In this document: positions 35,693 through 45,244 of the stretch, piece after piece | Position numbering within the stretch: the first letter of the stretch is position 1 | Layout: the number at the start of each line of letters is the position of its first letter | NCBI RefSeq assembly: GCF_000422965.1 | Contig: NZ_AUHB01000005.1 | Location: forward strand, 62,001-126,000 | Origin: Pleomorphomonas oryzae DSM 16300 | GTDB taxonomy: Bacteria > Pseudomonadota > Alphaproteobacteria > Rhizobiales > Pleomorphomonadaceae | Direction: 5' to 3' | Length of the DNA: 64,000 bases | The notes under the pieces: generated by a model | Seen by the model: only the letters and a program-made list of their open reading frames with translations | Told to the model about the DNA's origin: nothing | The model's database searches: none | Position numbers and translations under genes: made by a program

Positions 35693-38640
35693 GCGCCAGC
35701 CGCCAGCTCGCGCAGCGCCTGGGCGTCACGAAGCGTCACGTCCGGATACTCAGGATCGCTGCCGACTTCCGGCAGGATCTTCCACGAACGGGCGCATTTG
35801 CGTCCCTCGGCAAGCTTGGGAACCACCGCAACCGGTGTGCCGTCGTCAAGGCGGAACGCAGCTTCAGGCGCCGGTGCGTCGGTAACCGCGATCTGCGAGG
35901 TGATGCAGATCTCGGCAAAGTCGAGCCCGTCGAGCGCCGCCAGCAGATCCTTGTCCTCGACATGCACCATCGGCGCCGCTTCGAGAGACGAGCCGATGCG
36001 CTTTTCCCGCCGCTCGATTTCAAGTGCGCCGGTGACGGCACGCCGTACCCGCTTTACCTTCTCCCACTTCTCGTCGAGCGCCGCGTTGGTCCATTCTTCC
36101 GGAACCGCCGGGAAAAGCTCGAGGTGAACGGAAGACGCATCGCCTGGGTGCCGTTCTAGCCAAGCTTCCTCGGCGGTGAACGGGATCAGCGGCGCCAGCC
36201 ACTTGATGAGATGGTCATAGAGCACCGCCACAACATGAAGTGCCGCACGACGCTTCAGGCTCGACTTCGGATCACAGTAGAGCGCGTCCTTGCGAACGTC
36301 GAAGTAGAAGGCGGAGAGTTCGATGTTCATGAAGTTGAGCACCGACGAGAAGACGGCCTTGAAGTCGTATTCCCGATAGCCTTCCTCCACCTGGGCGCCG
36401 ACTTCGGCGAGCTTGTGCAGCATCACCCGCTCGAGTTCCGGCAGATCGGCATAGGCCACCGCGTCACCATCGTAATGGGCGAGCGTGCCGAGCATCCAGC
36501 GCAGGGTGTTGCGGATCTTGCGATAGGCATCGGAGTTGGCATCGAGGATCTTCTTGCCGATGCGCTGGTCTTCCCAATAGTCAGTCGAGGCGACCCAGAG
36601 GCGCAGGATGTCGGCACCCGACTGCCGGATGACGTCCTGTGGCTGCACCTGGTTGCCAAGCGACTTCGACATCTTGCGGCCGTCCTCGGCCATGGTGAAG
36701 CCGTGCGTCACCACCGTCTTGTAGGGGGCAACACCGTTGACACCGCAAGACTCTAGCAGGGATGAATGGAACCAGCCGCGATGCTGGTCCGAGCCCTCGA
36801 GGTAGACGTCGGCCGGCCACTTGAGGTCGGGGCGGCCTTTCAGCACGAATTCATGCGTCGATCCGGAATCGAACCAGACGTCGAGGATGTCGCGCACCTG
36901 TTCCCAGGCGGACGTATCCTTGACGAAGCCGGCCAGGAAACGTTCCTTGGCGCCATCGGCGAACCAGGCATCGGCACCTTCGGCAAGGAAGGCCTCGCGG
37001 ATGCGGCTGGCATAGGCGTCGTTATGCGCGAAATCCGGGCCGGGGATGAGCTGGCCGGTCTCAGTGTTGCGGAAGACGGCGATTGGCACGCCCCAGGCCC
37101 GCTGACGGGACAGCACCCAGTCGGGCCGGTTTTCGATCATCGACCGCAAGCGCGTCTGGCCGGCGGGCGGATAGAAGGTGGTGGCGTCGATGGCGTTGAG
37201 CGCACGAGCACGCAGCGTATCGCCCTCCGGTCCCTTGCCGATGGGGCGATCCATGTAGACGAACCACTGCGGCGTGTTGCGGAAGATCACCGGCTTCTTG
37301 GAACGCCAGCTGTGGGGATAGGTATGCTTGAGGCGGCCGCGCGCCGCCATCATGCCCGCAGCGGCCAGCGCATCGATCACCGCCTGATTGGCATCGCCCT
37401 TTTCACCCTTGTCGGTGATGACACGGCGCCCAACGAGACCGGGTGCCTCATCTGTCAGGAACCCGTTGTCGTCGACCGTGAAGGGGATCGCCGTCGAGAT
37501 GCCGCGCTCCGCCAGTTGCCGACCATAGTCCATCCACACCTCGAAGTCTTCGCGGCCATGGCCGGGAGCGGTGTGGACGAAACCGGTGCCAGTGTCGTCC
37601 GTGACGTGATCGCCGGCGAGGAGGGGGACATCGAAGGTGTAGCCGCCGTCCAGACCGCGCAGCGGATGGGCGCAGGTGAGGCCAGCGAGCACGCTCGCCG
37701 GAACGGCCGCCACCTTGCGATGGCCAGTTACCTTGGCCTGCTTGAACACCGCCTCTGCCAAGGCGTCGGCAAGAATGTACTTTTCACCGGTCTTGGCCCA
37801 ATTGCCTTCGGGTGCCTCCGTCACTTCATAAAGGCCATAGGCGATCTTCGGCGAGTAGCTGACGGCGCGATTGCCGGGGATCGTCCAGGGCGTCGTCGTC
37901 CAGATCACCACGAATGCGCCAGCGAATTCGGCTGCGCCAGCGGTCACCGGGAACTTCACCCAGATGGTGTCCGACTGGTAGTCCTGATATTCGACTTCGG
38001 CCTCGGCGAGCGCCGTCCGCTCGACGACCGACCACATCACCGGCTTGGAGCCGCGATAGAGCTGGCCGGACGTGGCAAACTTCAGGAGCTCGGTGGCGAT
38101 CACCGCCTCCGAGGTGAAGGCCATGGTGGTGTAGGGGCGCTTGAAATCCCCCTCGACACCCAGCCGGCGGAATTCCTCGGCCTGGATCTTGATCCAGCCC
38201 TCGGCATACTGGCGGCATTCGGCGCGGAAGTCGTTGATCGGCACCTCGTCCTTATTCTTGCCCTTGGCGCGATACTCTTCTTCGACTTTCCACTCGATCG
38301 GCAGGCCATGGCAGTCCCAGCCGGGGACGTAGTTGGAATCGTAGCCCATCATCTGCCTGGAGCGGGTGATGATGTCCTTCAGGATCTTGTTGAGCGCATG
38401 TCCGATGTGCAGGTGGCCGTTGGCATAGGGAGGGCCGTCATGCAGCACGAACTTCTCGCGTCCCTTGGCGGTCTCGCGCAGCTTTTCGTAAAGCTTCATC
38501 TCGTCCCAGCGGGCGATCAGCTTCGGCTCCTTCTCCGGCAGGCCGGCGCGCATCGGAAAGTCGGTGGCGGGGAGATTGAGCGTGGGCGAATAGTCGCGGG
38601 TCGGCGTCGCTTCGGACGTCGGGGCGGGCGTGTCGGTCAT
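35689..38640 (-). CDS. ileS: isoleucyl-tRNA synthetase
   Basis: This class I synthetase charges tRNA-Ile and edits valine. The 983 residues contain the HIGH motif ([15 protein letters not shown]), the editing-domain stretch [13 protein letters not shown] and the KMSKS motif (KMSKSLGNQ). The C-terminal zinc-binding region is degenerate: it reads [12 protein letters not shown] and then [10 protein letters not shown], lacking the CxRCW and CxxC cysteines found in many bacterial enzymes. Similar losses occur in other alphaproteobacterial IleS proteins. Coupled to lspA by a 4-nt overlap. Confidence 0.97.
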   Translation of the reverse strand: MTDTPAPTSEATPTRDYSPTLNLPATDFPMRAGLPEKEPKLIARWDEMKLYEKLRETAKGREKFVLHDGPPYANGHLHIGHALNKILKDIITRSRQMMGYDSNYVPGWDCHGLPIEWKVEEEYRAKGKNKDEVPINDFRAECRQYAEGWIKIQAEEFRRLGVEGDFKRPYTTMAFTSEAVIATELLKFATSGQLYRGSKPVMWSVVERTALAEAEVEYQDYQSDTIWVKFPVTAGAAEFAGAFVVIWTTTPWTIPGNRAVSYSPKIAYGLYEVTEAPEGNWAKTGEKYILADALAEAVFKQAKVTGHRKVAAVPASVLAGLTCAHPLRGLDGGYTFDVPLLAGDHVTDDTGTGFVHTAPGHGREDFEVWMDYGRQLAERGISTAIPFTVDDNGFLTDEAPGLVGRRVITDKGEKGDANQAVIDALAAAGMMAARGRLKHTYPHSWRSKKPVIFRNTPQWFVYMDRPIGKGPEGDTLRARALNAIDATTFYPPAGQTRLRSMIENRPDWVLSRQRAWGVPIAVFRNTETGQLIPGPDFAHNDAYASRIREAFLAEGADAWFADGAKERFLAGFVKDTSAWEQVRDILDVWFDSGSTHEFVLKGRPDLKWPADVYLEGSDQHRGWFHSSLLESCGVNGVAPYKTVVTHGFTMAEDGRKMSKSLGNQVQPQDVIRQSGADILRLWVASTDYWEDQRIGKKILDANSDAYRKIRNTLRWMLGTLAHYDGDAVAYADLPELERVMLHKLAEVGAQVEEGYREYDFKAVFSSVLNFMNIELSAFYFDVRKDALYCDPKSSLKRRAALHVVAVLYDHLIKWLAPLIPFTAEEAWLERHPGDASSVHLELFPAVPEEWTNAALDEKWEKVKRVRRAVTGALEIERREKRIGSSLEAAPMVHVEDKDLLAALDGLDFAEICITSQIAVTDAPAPEAAFRLDDGTPVAVVPKLAEGRKCARSWKILPEVGSDPEYPDVTLRDAQALRELAAGA

Positions 38641-39019
38641 GGAATGTCTCGTCGGTGTAACAACAATAAGGATGGCCGGCGCGGTATTGCCGGCGATCGG
38701 CCAGGGCTTGGCTCCCGGTCCCTCGATCCCACCACCTTAGCGGCGGTTCATCGGGGCCGGGCCGATAATTCGCTCTCTGATCCGGCACGTCGCGGCGCCG
38801 AAAGTTCGGATGCACATGGCCTGTTCCGACCGAAAATACTGAATGACGGCGCGACCCATGTTGTCACGGCGCACCGGGGTTGAAGCCGACCGGACGGCCG
38901 GCTCTGGCCCATTGATTTCATCGAGAAGCTCTAGCGACAAAGCGCGGCGAAATAAAGGGTTCGCCGCCAGATTTCTCTGGCGGCGAACCGGTCTCGAGCC
39001 AATTGCTGCGCATCCCTTG
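38641..39019. other. 379-nt intergenic region between ileS and the chemoreceptor gene
   Basis: No gene is evident. The ileS promoter should lie here. Near 38675-38694 two GCCGGC units face each other around 8 nt. At 38958-38989 lies the chemoreceptor terminator. A 67-codon open frame (38737-38940) has no recognisable motif and no clear ribosome site. Confidence 0.45.
38958..38989 (-). terminator. terminator of the chemoreceptor gene
   Basis: GGTTCGCCGCCAGA (38958-38971) and TCTGGCGGCGAACC (38976-38989) form a perfect 14-bp stem with a 4-nt loop. On the minus strand CUUUAUUU follows. It lies 30 nt after the stop of the chemoreceptor gene at 39020. Confidence 0.8.
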
Positions 39020-40987
39020 TCAGGCGGCGGCGACGTTGGAAATGAAGTGGCGCACCCTCAAGGAGAGGTTGGCCGCCTGCTGTGACAGATCACCTGACGA
39101 GGCGAGCACTTGCGTCGCAGCGCCGGAGGTTTCCTCCGCCGCCATCAGAACGTCGCCAATGCTGACCGAGGTGCGTCCGGTCTCGGTGGCAACGTTATGG
39201 ATTCGATCCGAGATCTCACGGGTCGTCGCGGCCTGCTCTTCGATCGCCGAGGCGATGGAGGCGCCGATCGCGTTGACCTTGTCGATGATATCCGACACCC
39301 GGCGGATAGCCTCCACCGTGTTGCCCGTCGCCGCCTGGATACGCGTGACCTGATCGCTGATCTGGGAGGTCGCTTCGGACGTCTGGCCGGCCAGATTCTT
39401 CACCTCGGCGGCGACGATGGCAAACCCTCGGCCGGCTTCACCGGCTCGCGCCGCCTCGATCGTTGCATTGAGGGCGAGGAGATTGGTCTGGGATGCAATG
39501 CTGTCGATGAGCTGAATGACTTCGCCAATCTTTTCCGCGGTGACCGCGAGGTCGCCGACCGTTGAAGCCGCTTCGCGTGCTTCGCCGACAGCCTGTGTCG
39601 AGATCTGGTGCGACTGGTTGATACCACGGCCGATTTCGCCGATCGAGGCGGATAGCTCCTCCGATGCCGCCGCCACAGCCTGCACTTGTTCGGCAATCAC
39701 TTCGGTTGCCTTGGCGACGCCGGTCGATCTGATCGATGTATTGGCAGCCGTATCTGTGAGCGTGCCGGCCGCTGCCTGCAGTTCCTGCGCCGCCGATGAT
39801 ACGGTGGTGATGATTTCGCCAACGCTGGAATCGAAAGCTGCCATGAGCGCGCGCATTTCCTCGGCTCTCTCGTGGCGTCGGCGGATTTCCGCTTCGGCTG
39901 CCTCGCGACGCAACTGCTCCGCCTCGGCGAGCTTGCCGCTGAAATCTGCCAGGGCGCGGGCCATCGAGCCAATCTCGTTGCGGGCTGCCGTATCGGTCGA
40001 CTGGGCTGAATAGTCGCCTGACGATAGGCGTCCCATCCATCCCTCGATACGTGCGAGCGACTTTGACACGTAACGCCAGACAACCAGCGCAAAACCAGTG
40101 GCCGTGAGCATAGCGATGACGATGGTGAGATAAGTGAGCCGGTCAGAGGTGCGCCGGGTGGCCTCCGCACTGGCTTCGAGGCTGTTGCCGAGGTCGGCGG
40201 CCACTTTGGTAACGGTGGTGACCAGCGGTTCAAGGGCAGCGTAGGCGTCGGAAACCGTCTGCTGGTCAGCTTGCAGGTCTCGCGCGGCTGTCGACCAGGC
40301 TTTGAACGATGTGCCGTAGCCATTGGCAAGGTCGGTCAGCTTGGCTTTCAAGGCGCCATCGATCGGTGCAGCGGTAATTGCCGCCAGAAATTCGGCCATC
40401 ATCTTGGCATGTTTGTCGAGGGAGGCATCGTCCCGCCGCAACATGAAGTCCTTCTCATGGCGGCGAAGCATCAGCACGCGGATCGTCTGGTCCTTGTCCT
40501 GCAGCGCGTTGAAGGCGCTCTCAAGATCATGCACCTTTTTGCGAAGATCACCCTCGAGCCCTTCATCCGGCGTCAGCCCCATGGCGATGCGCGTCGTCGC
40601 TAGCTTGGAGAATGCGGTTTGATAGGCAGCGAGCGGATGACCGATCTCATCGATGGCGGTCATGATCTCGTTGTCGTCGAGAGGACTTGCTTTGTTGCGC
40701 AGGGCGGCGAGCGCGGTCTGTGCCTCGGCCACCTGAGCGAGATTTCGATCGGCATAAGTTTTGTCCGACCGCAGGAGAAAGTCCTTTTCCGCGCGCCGAA
40801 CCTGCAGCATCAGCTGTTGAAAGCTTGCTGCGTCGGAACCAACCTCCCGCCCGAGACGGGCAGAGGATGTCGCGGTGTCGACCTGCCGCCCCATGTATAG
40901 CAGGTTCGTAGCGATCACCGTAAAGCCGATGCCGGCGATGATCACACTAAGTAGAATCTGATGTCCGATGCGAATTTTACCAAGCAT
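39020..40987 (-). CDS. methyl-accepting chemotaxis protein with HBM sensor
   Basis: The 655-residue receptor has a membrane helix at 11-32, a periplasmic sensor (about 35-285), a second membrane helix near 290, a HAMP domain and a cytoplasmic signalling hairpin. The sensor looks like a helical bimodular (HBM) domain, because [12 protein letters not shown] and [12 protein letters not shown] recur, one per module. The hairpin tip is intact ([20 protein letters not shown]). No C-terminal NWETF-like CheR tether is visible. HBM receptors often sense organic acids; ligand unknown. It is not in a che operon. Confidence 0.93.
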   Translation of the reverse strand: MLGKIRIGHQILLSVIIAGIGFTVIATNLLYMGRQVDTATSSARLGREVGSDAASFQQLMLQVRRAEKDFLLRSDKTYADRNLAQVAEAQTALAALRNKASPLDDNEIMTAIDEIGHPLAAYQTAFSKLATTRIAMGLTPDEGLEGDLRKKVHDLESAFNALQDKDQTIRVLMLRRHEKDFMLRRDDASLDKHAKMMAEFLAAITAAPIDGALKAKLTDLANGYGTSFKAWSTAARDLQADQQTVSDAYAALEPLVTTVTKVAADLGNSLEASAEATRRTSDRLTYLTIVIAMLTATGFALVVWRYVSKSLARIEGWMGRLSSGDYSAQSTDTAARNEIGSMARALADFSGKLAEAEQLRREAAEAEIRRRHERAEEMRALMAAFDSSVGEIITTVSSAAQELQAAAGTLTDTAANTSIRSTGVAKATEVIAEQVQAVAAASEELSASIGEIGRGINQSHQISTQAVGEAREAASTVGDLAVTAEKIGEVIQLIDSIASQTNLLALNATIEAARAGEAGRGFAIVAAEVKNLAGQTSEATSQISDQVTRIQAATGNTVEAIRRVSDIIDKVNAIGASIASAIEEQAATTREISDRIHNVATETGRTSVSIGDVLMAAEETSGAATQVLASSGDLSQQAANLSLRVRHFISNVAAA

Positions 40988-41111
40988 GTTCGTGACTCGC
41001 GCCTTGAAGTCTGAACAGGTTGGCGTCGATTGATTAATAATGACCTTTGATGTCGCAAATAGAAATTGACTATTGTCAAAACAACTGACCGGACAATTGC
41101 GTCAGCAGCGC

Positions 41112-42086
41112 TCAAACCCGCCAAAGCGCCCGATCGAGTGCCGTGAACCCGTCGAAGGCGGCGAGCAGTGCACGCCCTTCGTCGGCGTCTCTATTCATCT
41201 GTTCGATCAGGGGGGCAACGCCATCGAACTTCAGTTCGGGGCGGAGATAGGCGATCGGCATAACGGTGATCGTCTTGCCGTAGAGGTCTCCGGTAAAGTC
41301 GAAAACGAAGGTCTCGAACACCGGCGCGCCGTTGTCGAAGGTCGGCCGGCGGCCCCAGCTTGCCACGCCGGCGTGACGAATGCCGTCGATCTCGGCAAAA
41401 ACCGCATAGACACCTTCGGAAAGCCGAACCTGTGACGGCAGGCGAATATTGGCCGTCGGAAAACCGATGGTGCGCCCCCGCTTGTCGCCATCGACGACGG
41501 TTCCCTCGAAGAACCAGTGCCAGCCGAGCAGGCCAGCGGCCTCGGCCAACACGCCTTCGGCAAGCCGATCGCGCACTTCGCTCGAGGAAACAGTGTAGCC
41601 GTCCTCGGTCTCAAAGGGAGCGATGACCTCCACCGAAAAACCGTGCTTCTCGCCGAGCTCGCGAAGCTTTTGCGGCGTGCCGTGCCGGCCCTGGCCGAAA
41701 TGAAAGTTCCAGCCAACCACAACATGGCGGATGCTGAGCTCGTCCACCAGCACACGCTCGACGAACTCTTCCGGGCTTTGGGCCGCAAAGGAAGATGAGA
41801 ATGGTATGGAGACCAGACCATCGAGACCCATGGCCTCGACCAGTCGCGCTTTCACGGGCGCCGGCGTCAGGCGGAACACCGGATGCTCCGGCCGGAAAAC
41901 GTCGCGCGGATGTGGTTCGAAGGTGACGGCGACGGCGGGAATGCCGCGCTGACGGCCCACGGTGAGGGCCGCCTCCAGAACTGCCTGATGGCCGCGATGC
42001 ACGCCGTCGAAATTGCCGATGGCGACGGCGCCTCCCCGAAGGGACGGCGAAACGGACTGACGATCGACGAACTGGAACGGAGGCAT
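41112..42086 (-). CDS. ribF: bifunctional riboflavin kinase / FAD synthetase
   Basis: RibF phosphorylates riboflavin to FMN and adenylates FMN to FAD. The 324 residues comprise the N-terminal nucleotidyltransferase domain with AIGNFDGVHRGHQ and the C-terminal kinase domain with GDKRGRTIGFPTANIRLP. The linker has GYTVSSSEVRDRLAEG, normal for the family. It is expressed alone on the minus strand, with a 457-nt gene-free region upstream shared with cheY. No FMN riboswitch was seen near it. Confidence 0.97.
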   Translation of the reverse strand: MPPFQFVDRQSVSPSLRGGAVAIGNFDGVHRGHQAVLEAALTVGRQRGIPAVAVTFEPHPRDVFRPEHPVFRLTPAPVKARLVEAMGLDGLVSIPFSSSFAAQSPEEFVERVLVDELSIRHVVVGWNFHFGQGRHGTPQKLRELGEKHGFSVEVIAPFETEDGYTVSSSEVRDRLAEGVLAEAAGLLGWHWFFEGTVVDGDKRGRTIGFPTANIRLPSQVRLSEGVYAVFAEIDGIRHAGVASWGRRPTFDNGAPVFETFVFDFTGDLYGKTITVMPIAYLRPELKFDGVAPLIEQMNRDADEGRALLAAFDGFTALDRALWRV

Positions 42087-42543
42087 GGGCTCTGAAATCT
42101 GCTGTCGCTGGAAACGCCATCGTGCCGCATGTCAAGCGGCTCGGCAGCGCGGCGTGACCGTGCCTTCTGCCCCAGGCAAGGTCAAGCGGCTAATTGCCGG
42201 GACAGGAGCGCCTTCGCGACGCCCAAGAAGATACACAATAGCTAAGGGAATCTCCGACATGGTTGGCGAAACGTAAATCGGCCGACGGGAAATTTACGAT
42301 AAACCCAGGAAAAAACCGCCGAACAGCGCCACAAAAACGATTCAGAGGAAAAACGAATTGTAAATCAAGCGTCTCTCTCGACAGCAACAGCTGAAAAAGC
42401 CACGGGGATGAGAATTAACCGACTTTTCAGGTCCCCGTTGTATGGTTTCCTTCAAGCACGGGCCCCGGCAGGGACGTTCACCCGCTCGTGCATTGAGCTC
42501 GTCATCGAGGCGCGGGTGGCGCCGCGGCAGTGTGGAGTAAACG
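42087..42543. promoter_or_regulatory. 457-nt divergent region between ribF and cheY
   Basis: No gene is supported. The stretch is unusually AT-rich from about 42230 to 42420. It contains a dyad CGTAAAT (42272-42278) and ATTTACG (42292-42298), and a wider inverted repeat ACGGGGA (42402-42408) and TCCCCGT (42432-42438). The motif GTCAAGCGGCT occurs twice (42131 and 42181). It is long enough for a leader RNA or several operators ahead of cheY. Confidence 0.45.
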
Positions 42544-42927
42544 ATGGCACTTGACACATCGATTCCGGTTCTCGTGGTCGACGACTATAAGACCATGATC
42601 CGAATCATCAGGAACCTCCTGAAGCAGCTCGGTTTCGAGGACGTGGATGAGGCGGCTGACGGGACCGAAGCCCTCGGCAAGATGAAAGAGCGCCGCTATG
42701 GCCTCGTCATCTCCGACTGGAACATGGAGCCGATGACCGGCTACGAGTTGCTGAAGCAGGTTCGTTCGGATTCGTCGCTGTCGAAGACGCCATTCATCAT
42801 GGTGACGGCCGAATCCAAGACCGAGAATGTGATCGCCGCCAAGAAGGCCGGCGTCAACAACTACATCGTCAAGCCCTTCAACGCGCCGACGCTGAAGAGC
42901 AAGATCGAAGCCGTATTCGGCGACTGA
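42544..42927 (+). CDS. cheY: CheY-type single-domain response regulator
   Basis: This 127-residue receiver domain has all phosphorylation residues: acidic pair in VVDDYK, phospho-acceptor Asp58 in ISDWNMEPMTG, Thr88 and Lys110 in IVKPFN. Phospho-CheY binds the flagellar switch. It is followed 159 nt downstream by a CheZ-like phosphatase gene on the same strand, which should switch it off. It is separate from any cheA or cheW gene in this window. Confidence 0.95.
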   Translation: MALDTSIPVLVVDDYKTMIRIIRNLLKQLGFEDVDEAADGTEALGKMKERRYGLVISDWNMEPMTGYELLKQVRSDSSLSKTPFIMVTAESKTENVIAAKKAGVNNYIVKPFNAPTLKSKIEAVFGD

Positions 42928-43086
42928 TGCTGGAACGGACCGGGACAACGCGGAGCGGTGATGTGCCGCTTACCGCGGACCCGGAGAGGCACAACGTTGC
43001 CGTTGCATTTATCACAAGATCGAGATGTCCGTATCGCCGCCCCTTCTGGGCGACCCTCGGCGCGCACCTCAGAAAGAGGCCCTTCG

Positions 43087-43722
43087 ATGTCTGACATGTC
43101 TTCAGAGCACGTGGCCAAGATCATCGACTTCCTGCGCAATGGTCGCAAGTCGGAGGATGTGTCGCTTGAGGACGTCATGCGGCTTGCCGAACTGATGGCC
43201 GAGAGCTTCCAGTCCTTCTTCAAGACGATGGACCTCGACATTTATTCCGAACTCGGCGAGATGGCCCGCGAAATCGCCAACATGAAGGAAGAGCTGGCGC
43301 TTCTCCGTCTCAGCGATATGCGCGACGAACACATCCCCACCGCCGGTCGGGAGCTCGACGCCATCGTCGAGGCGACCGAGGAGGCGACCAACACCATCAT
43401 GTCGGCGGCCGAGGAGATCATGGGAGCCGACGCGGCCGACATCGAGGCCTATCAGGGCCTGGTGAGCGAGAAGGTGATCGACATCTTCCAGGCCTGCTCG
43501 TTCCAGGACATTACGGGGCAGCGTATTTCCAAGGTCGTTTCCACCCTGAACGCCCTCGACAAGCGCATCACCACCCTGGTGGAAAAGCTGAAAATCCTGC
43601 GGATTTCCGACGTTGCAGGTGAAGAGACGGCGGCCGAGAAGCGCGCCCGCGAGCTGATGCTGAATGGGCCTCAGTTCAGTGGCGAGGGCGTCAGCCAGGA
43701 CGACGTCGACGCCTTCTTCTGA
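43087..43722 (+). CDS. cheZ: CheZ-like CheY phosphatase next to cheY
   Basis: The ATG at 43087 follows GAAAGAGG and gives 211 residues, near the length of E. coli CheZ (214). The long helical hairpin carries QACSFQDITGQRISKVVSTL, with Asp141 and Gln145 matching the CheZ catalytic pair. The tail SQDDVDAFF resembles the CheY-binding peptide. It should speed dephosphorylation of the cheY product directly upstream. The paralogue at 18530 shares the FQD[LI]TGQRI core. A terminator follows at 43747. Confidence 0.87.
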   Translation: MSDMSSEHVAKIIDFLRNGRKSEDVSLEDVMRLAELMAESFQSFFKTMDLDIYSELGEMAREIANMKEELALLRLSDMRDEHIPTAGRELDAIVEATEEATNTIMSAAEEIMGADAADIEAYQGLVSEKVIDIFQACSFQDITGQRISKVVSTLNALDKRITTLVEKLKILRISDVAGEETAAEKRARELMLNGPQFSGEGVSQDDVDAFF

Positions 43723-43746
43723 GGACACTTGCATCAGGTTCGAATG

Positions 43747-43771
43747 AAAGAGGCCCGATCGGGCCTCTTTT
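43747..43771. terminator. terminator between cheZ and the HAD hydrolase gene
   Basis: AAAGAGGCCC (43747-43756) and GGGCCTCTTT (43761-43770) form a 10-bp stem around GATC, with A-rich and T-rich flanks. It can serve both convergent genes. Confidence 0.88.
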
Positions 43772-43782
43772 CGTAGGTATCA

Positions 43783-44649
43783 TCACCAGACAAGGCGCGG
43801 AATGGCGGCGCGGATGCCGAGACCCTCAGCATCGAGCCGTGCGGCCAGTCTTTTCGGGTCGGGGTTCATCAGTTCGCCGAAATCGGCGCCATGGATGCCG
43901 GCCGTCACCATCAGCACGTCGATGCCCTGTCCATGGGCGCCCTTGATGTCCGTCGGCAAGCCGTCGCCAATGGCGAGCACGCGGCTTTTCGCCACCGGGC
44001 GGTCGAGTGCTCGCTCAATGGCGGCAAGCGCCGCGTCGTAGACCGGCTTGTAGGGCTTGCCGATGATGGTGATGTCGCCTTCAAGCTCGACGTAGAGTTG
44101 GGCGAGTGCGCCGGCACAGTAGACGAGCCGATCGCCGCGTTCGACAATGACGTCGGGATTGGCGCAATAGGCCTTGAGGCCGCGCTCGATAAAGCGTCGG
44201 AACATCGGCCGGTAGGATTCGGGGCTTTCCTTCTCGTCGTCGAACAGACCGGTCAGCACCACGTATTCTGCTGCTTCCTCGCCGACGAGTTCGACGTCGA
44301 GCCCGTCGAACAGACCGACATTGTGCGCCGGTCCAAGATGGAACAGTCGTCGGCGTGACTCATTCGCAAATACTTCGCGGGCGACCGAGCCGGAGGTGAC
44401 GATCTCGTCATAGCTGGCCGGACCGATGGCATATTGCCGGCTAAGGAGATCCTCGACGGCTTTCGTCGGGCGCGGTGCGTTGGTGAGCAGCACCGCCGCC
44501 TTGCCGAGCGCACGGAAGCGGGACAGGGCTTCGGCCGCGGCCGGATAGGGCGATATGCCGTTGTGAAGAACGCCCCAGACGTCGCAGATGACGCCGTCAT
44601 AGGCCTCGGCGAGGGCCGAAAGCCCCGCGATCATGTCGAACTCTTGCAT
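43783..44649 (-). CDS. HAD-superfamily class IIA hydrolase (TIGR01459 type)
   Basis: The 288 residues match the alphaproteobacterial NagD-like HAD group. Motif I is DVWGVLHNG, near residues 22-30, with the nucleophile Asp. Motif II is LLTNAPRP, and motif III/IV is AIGDGLPTDIKGAHGQG. Such enzymes dephosphorylate small phosphorylated metabolites. Substrate unknown. An internal ATG at residue 6 (44634) is an alternative start. It is divergent from the P-loop kinase-like gene at 44717. Confidence 0.92.
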   Translation of the reverse strand: MQEFDMIAGLSALAEAYDGVICDVWGVLHNGISPYPAAAEALSRFRALGKAAVLLTNAPRPTKAVEDLLSRQYAIGPASYDEIVTSGSVAREVFANESRRRLFHLGPAHNVGLFDGLDVELVGEEAAEYVVLTGLFDDEKESPESYRPMFRRFIERGLKAYCANPDVIVERGDRLVYCAGALAQLYVELEGDITIIGKPYKPVYDAALAAIERALDRPVAKSRVLAIGDGLPTDIKGAHGQGIDVLMVTAGIHGADFGELMNPDPKRLAARLDAEGLGIRAAIPRLVW

Positions 44650-44716
44650 GCCATCCCGATAAGGGCGCTACATGACAAGGTCAAGGCAGTGGCAGGGGCG
44701 AAAGGGGCCTGGCACC

Positions 44717-45244
44717 ATGCGGCTGGAGCATCTCGGCGACCGAATCTGTATCTTGGGTCCTTCCAACAGCGGCAAATCAACATTGGCCGTGGCGATCGGC
44801 CGTAAGCGCGGTCTACCGGTGGTCCATCTCGATCAGCTCTTTCATCTCCCAGATACCGATTGGGTGCCTCGTCCGAGGCAAGAGTTCGTTGCTCTCCATG
44901 ATGAAGCAATCCAGGGAGAGAGCTGGGTGATGGAGGGAAACTATTCCGTCTGCATGCCCCAACGCTTTGAGCGGGCGACTGGCGTCATCTTGCTGGAGGT
45001 TTCGACAGCGCTGAGTCTCTGGCGCTATATCAGGCGCTGCTTGTTTCAGTCCGAGCGAAAAGGTGGACTGGCCGGCGGACGCGACAGCGTCAAGTGGGAG
45101 ATGCTCCACCATATCGTCGTTGTGACCCCTGGGAACCGTCGGCGTTATGCCGGAATGTTCGAGGGCTTGGACTTGCCCAGGGTTCAACTGGCCTCGGCTG
45201 ACGCCATCCGGCGTTGTTACGCGGACTGGAACTTAAGCCTCTGA
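44717..45244 (+). CDS. P-loop kinase-like protein
   Basis: From the ATG at 44717 (AAAGGGG upstream) it has 175 residues. The P-loop is ILGPSNSGKST near the N-terminus, followed by VVHLDQLFHLP and VMEGNYS, the pattern of small ATPases annotated as adenylate kinase or DNA topology modulation proteins. Whether it phosphorylates a nucleotide or another small molecule is unknown. It overlaps the 3' end of the convergent sirtuin gene by 12 nt. A start at 44672 is possible. Confidence 0.8.
   Translation: MRLEHLGDRICILGPSNSGKSTLAVAIGRKRGLPVVHLDQLFHLPDTDWVPRPRQEFVALHDEAIQGESWVMEGNYSVCMPQRFERATGVILLEVSTALSLWRYIRRCLFQSERKGGLAGGRDSVKWEMLHHIVVVTPGNRRRYAGMFEGLDLPRVQLASADAIRRCYADWNLSL

Noticed and set aside
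36766-38883. A 705-codon open frame opposite ileS
   Set aside because: Same reason: shadow frame of a certain gene, with no domain and no ribosome site.
41000-42543. FMN riboswitch near ribF
   Set aside because: The RFN element normally has several conserved blocks such as AGGGNAACGG; none were recognised upstream of ribF.
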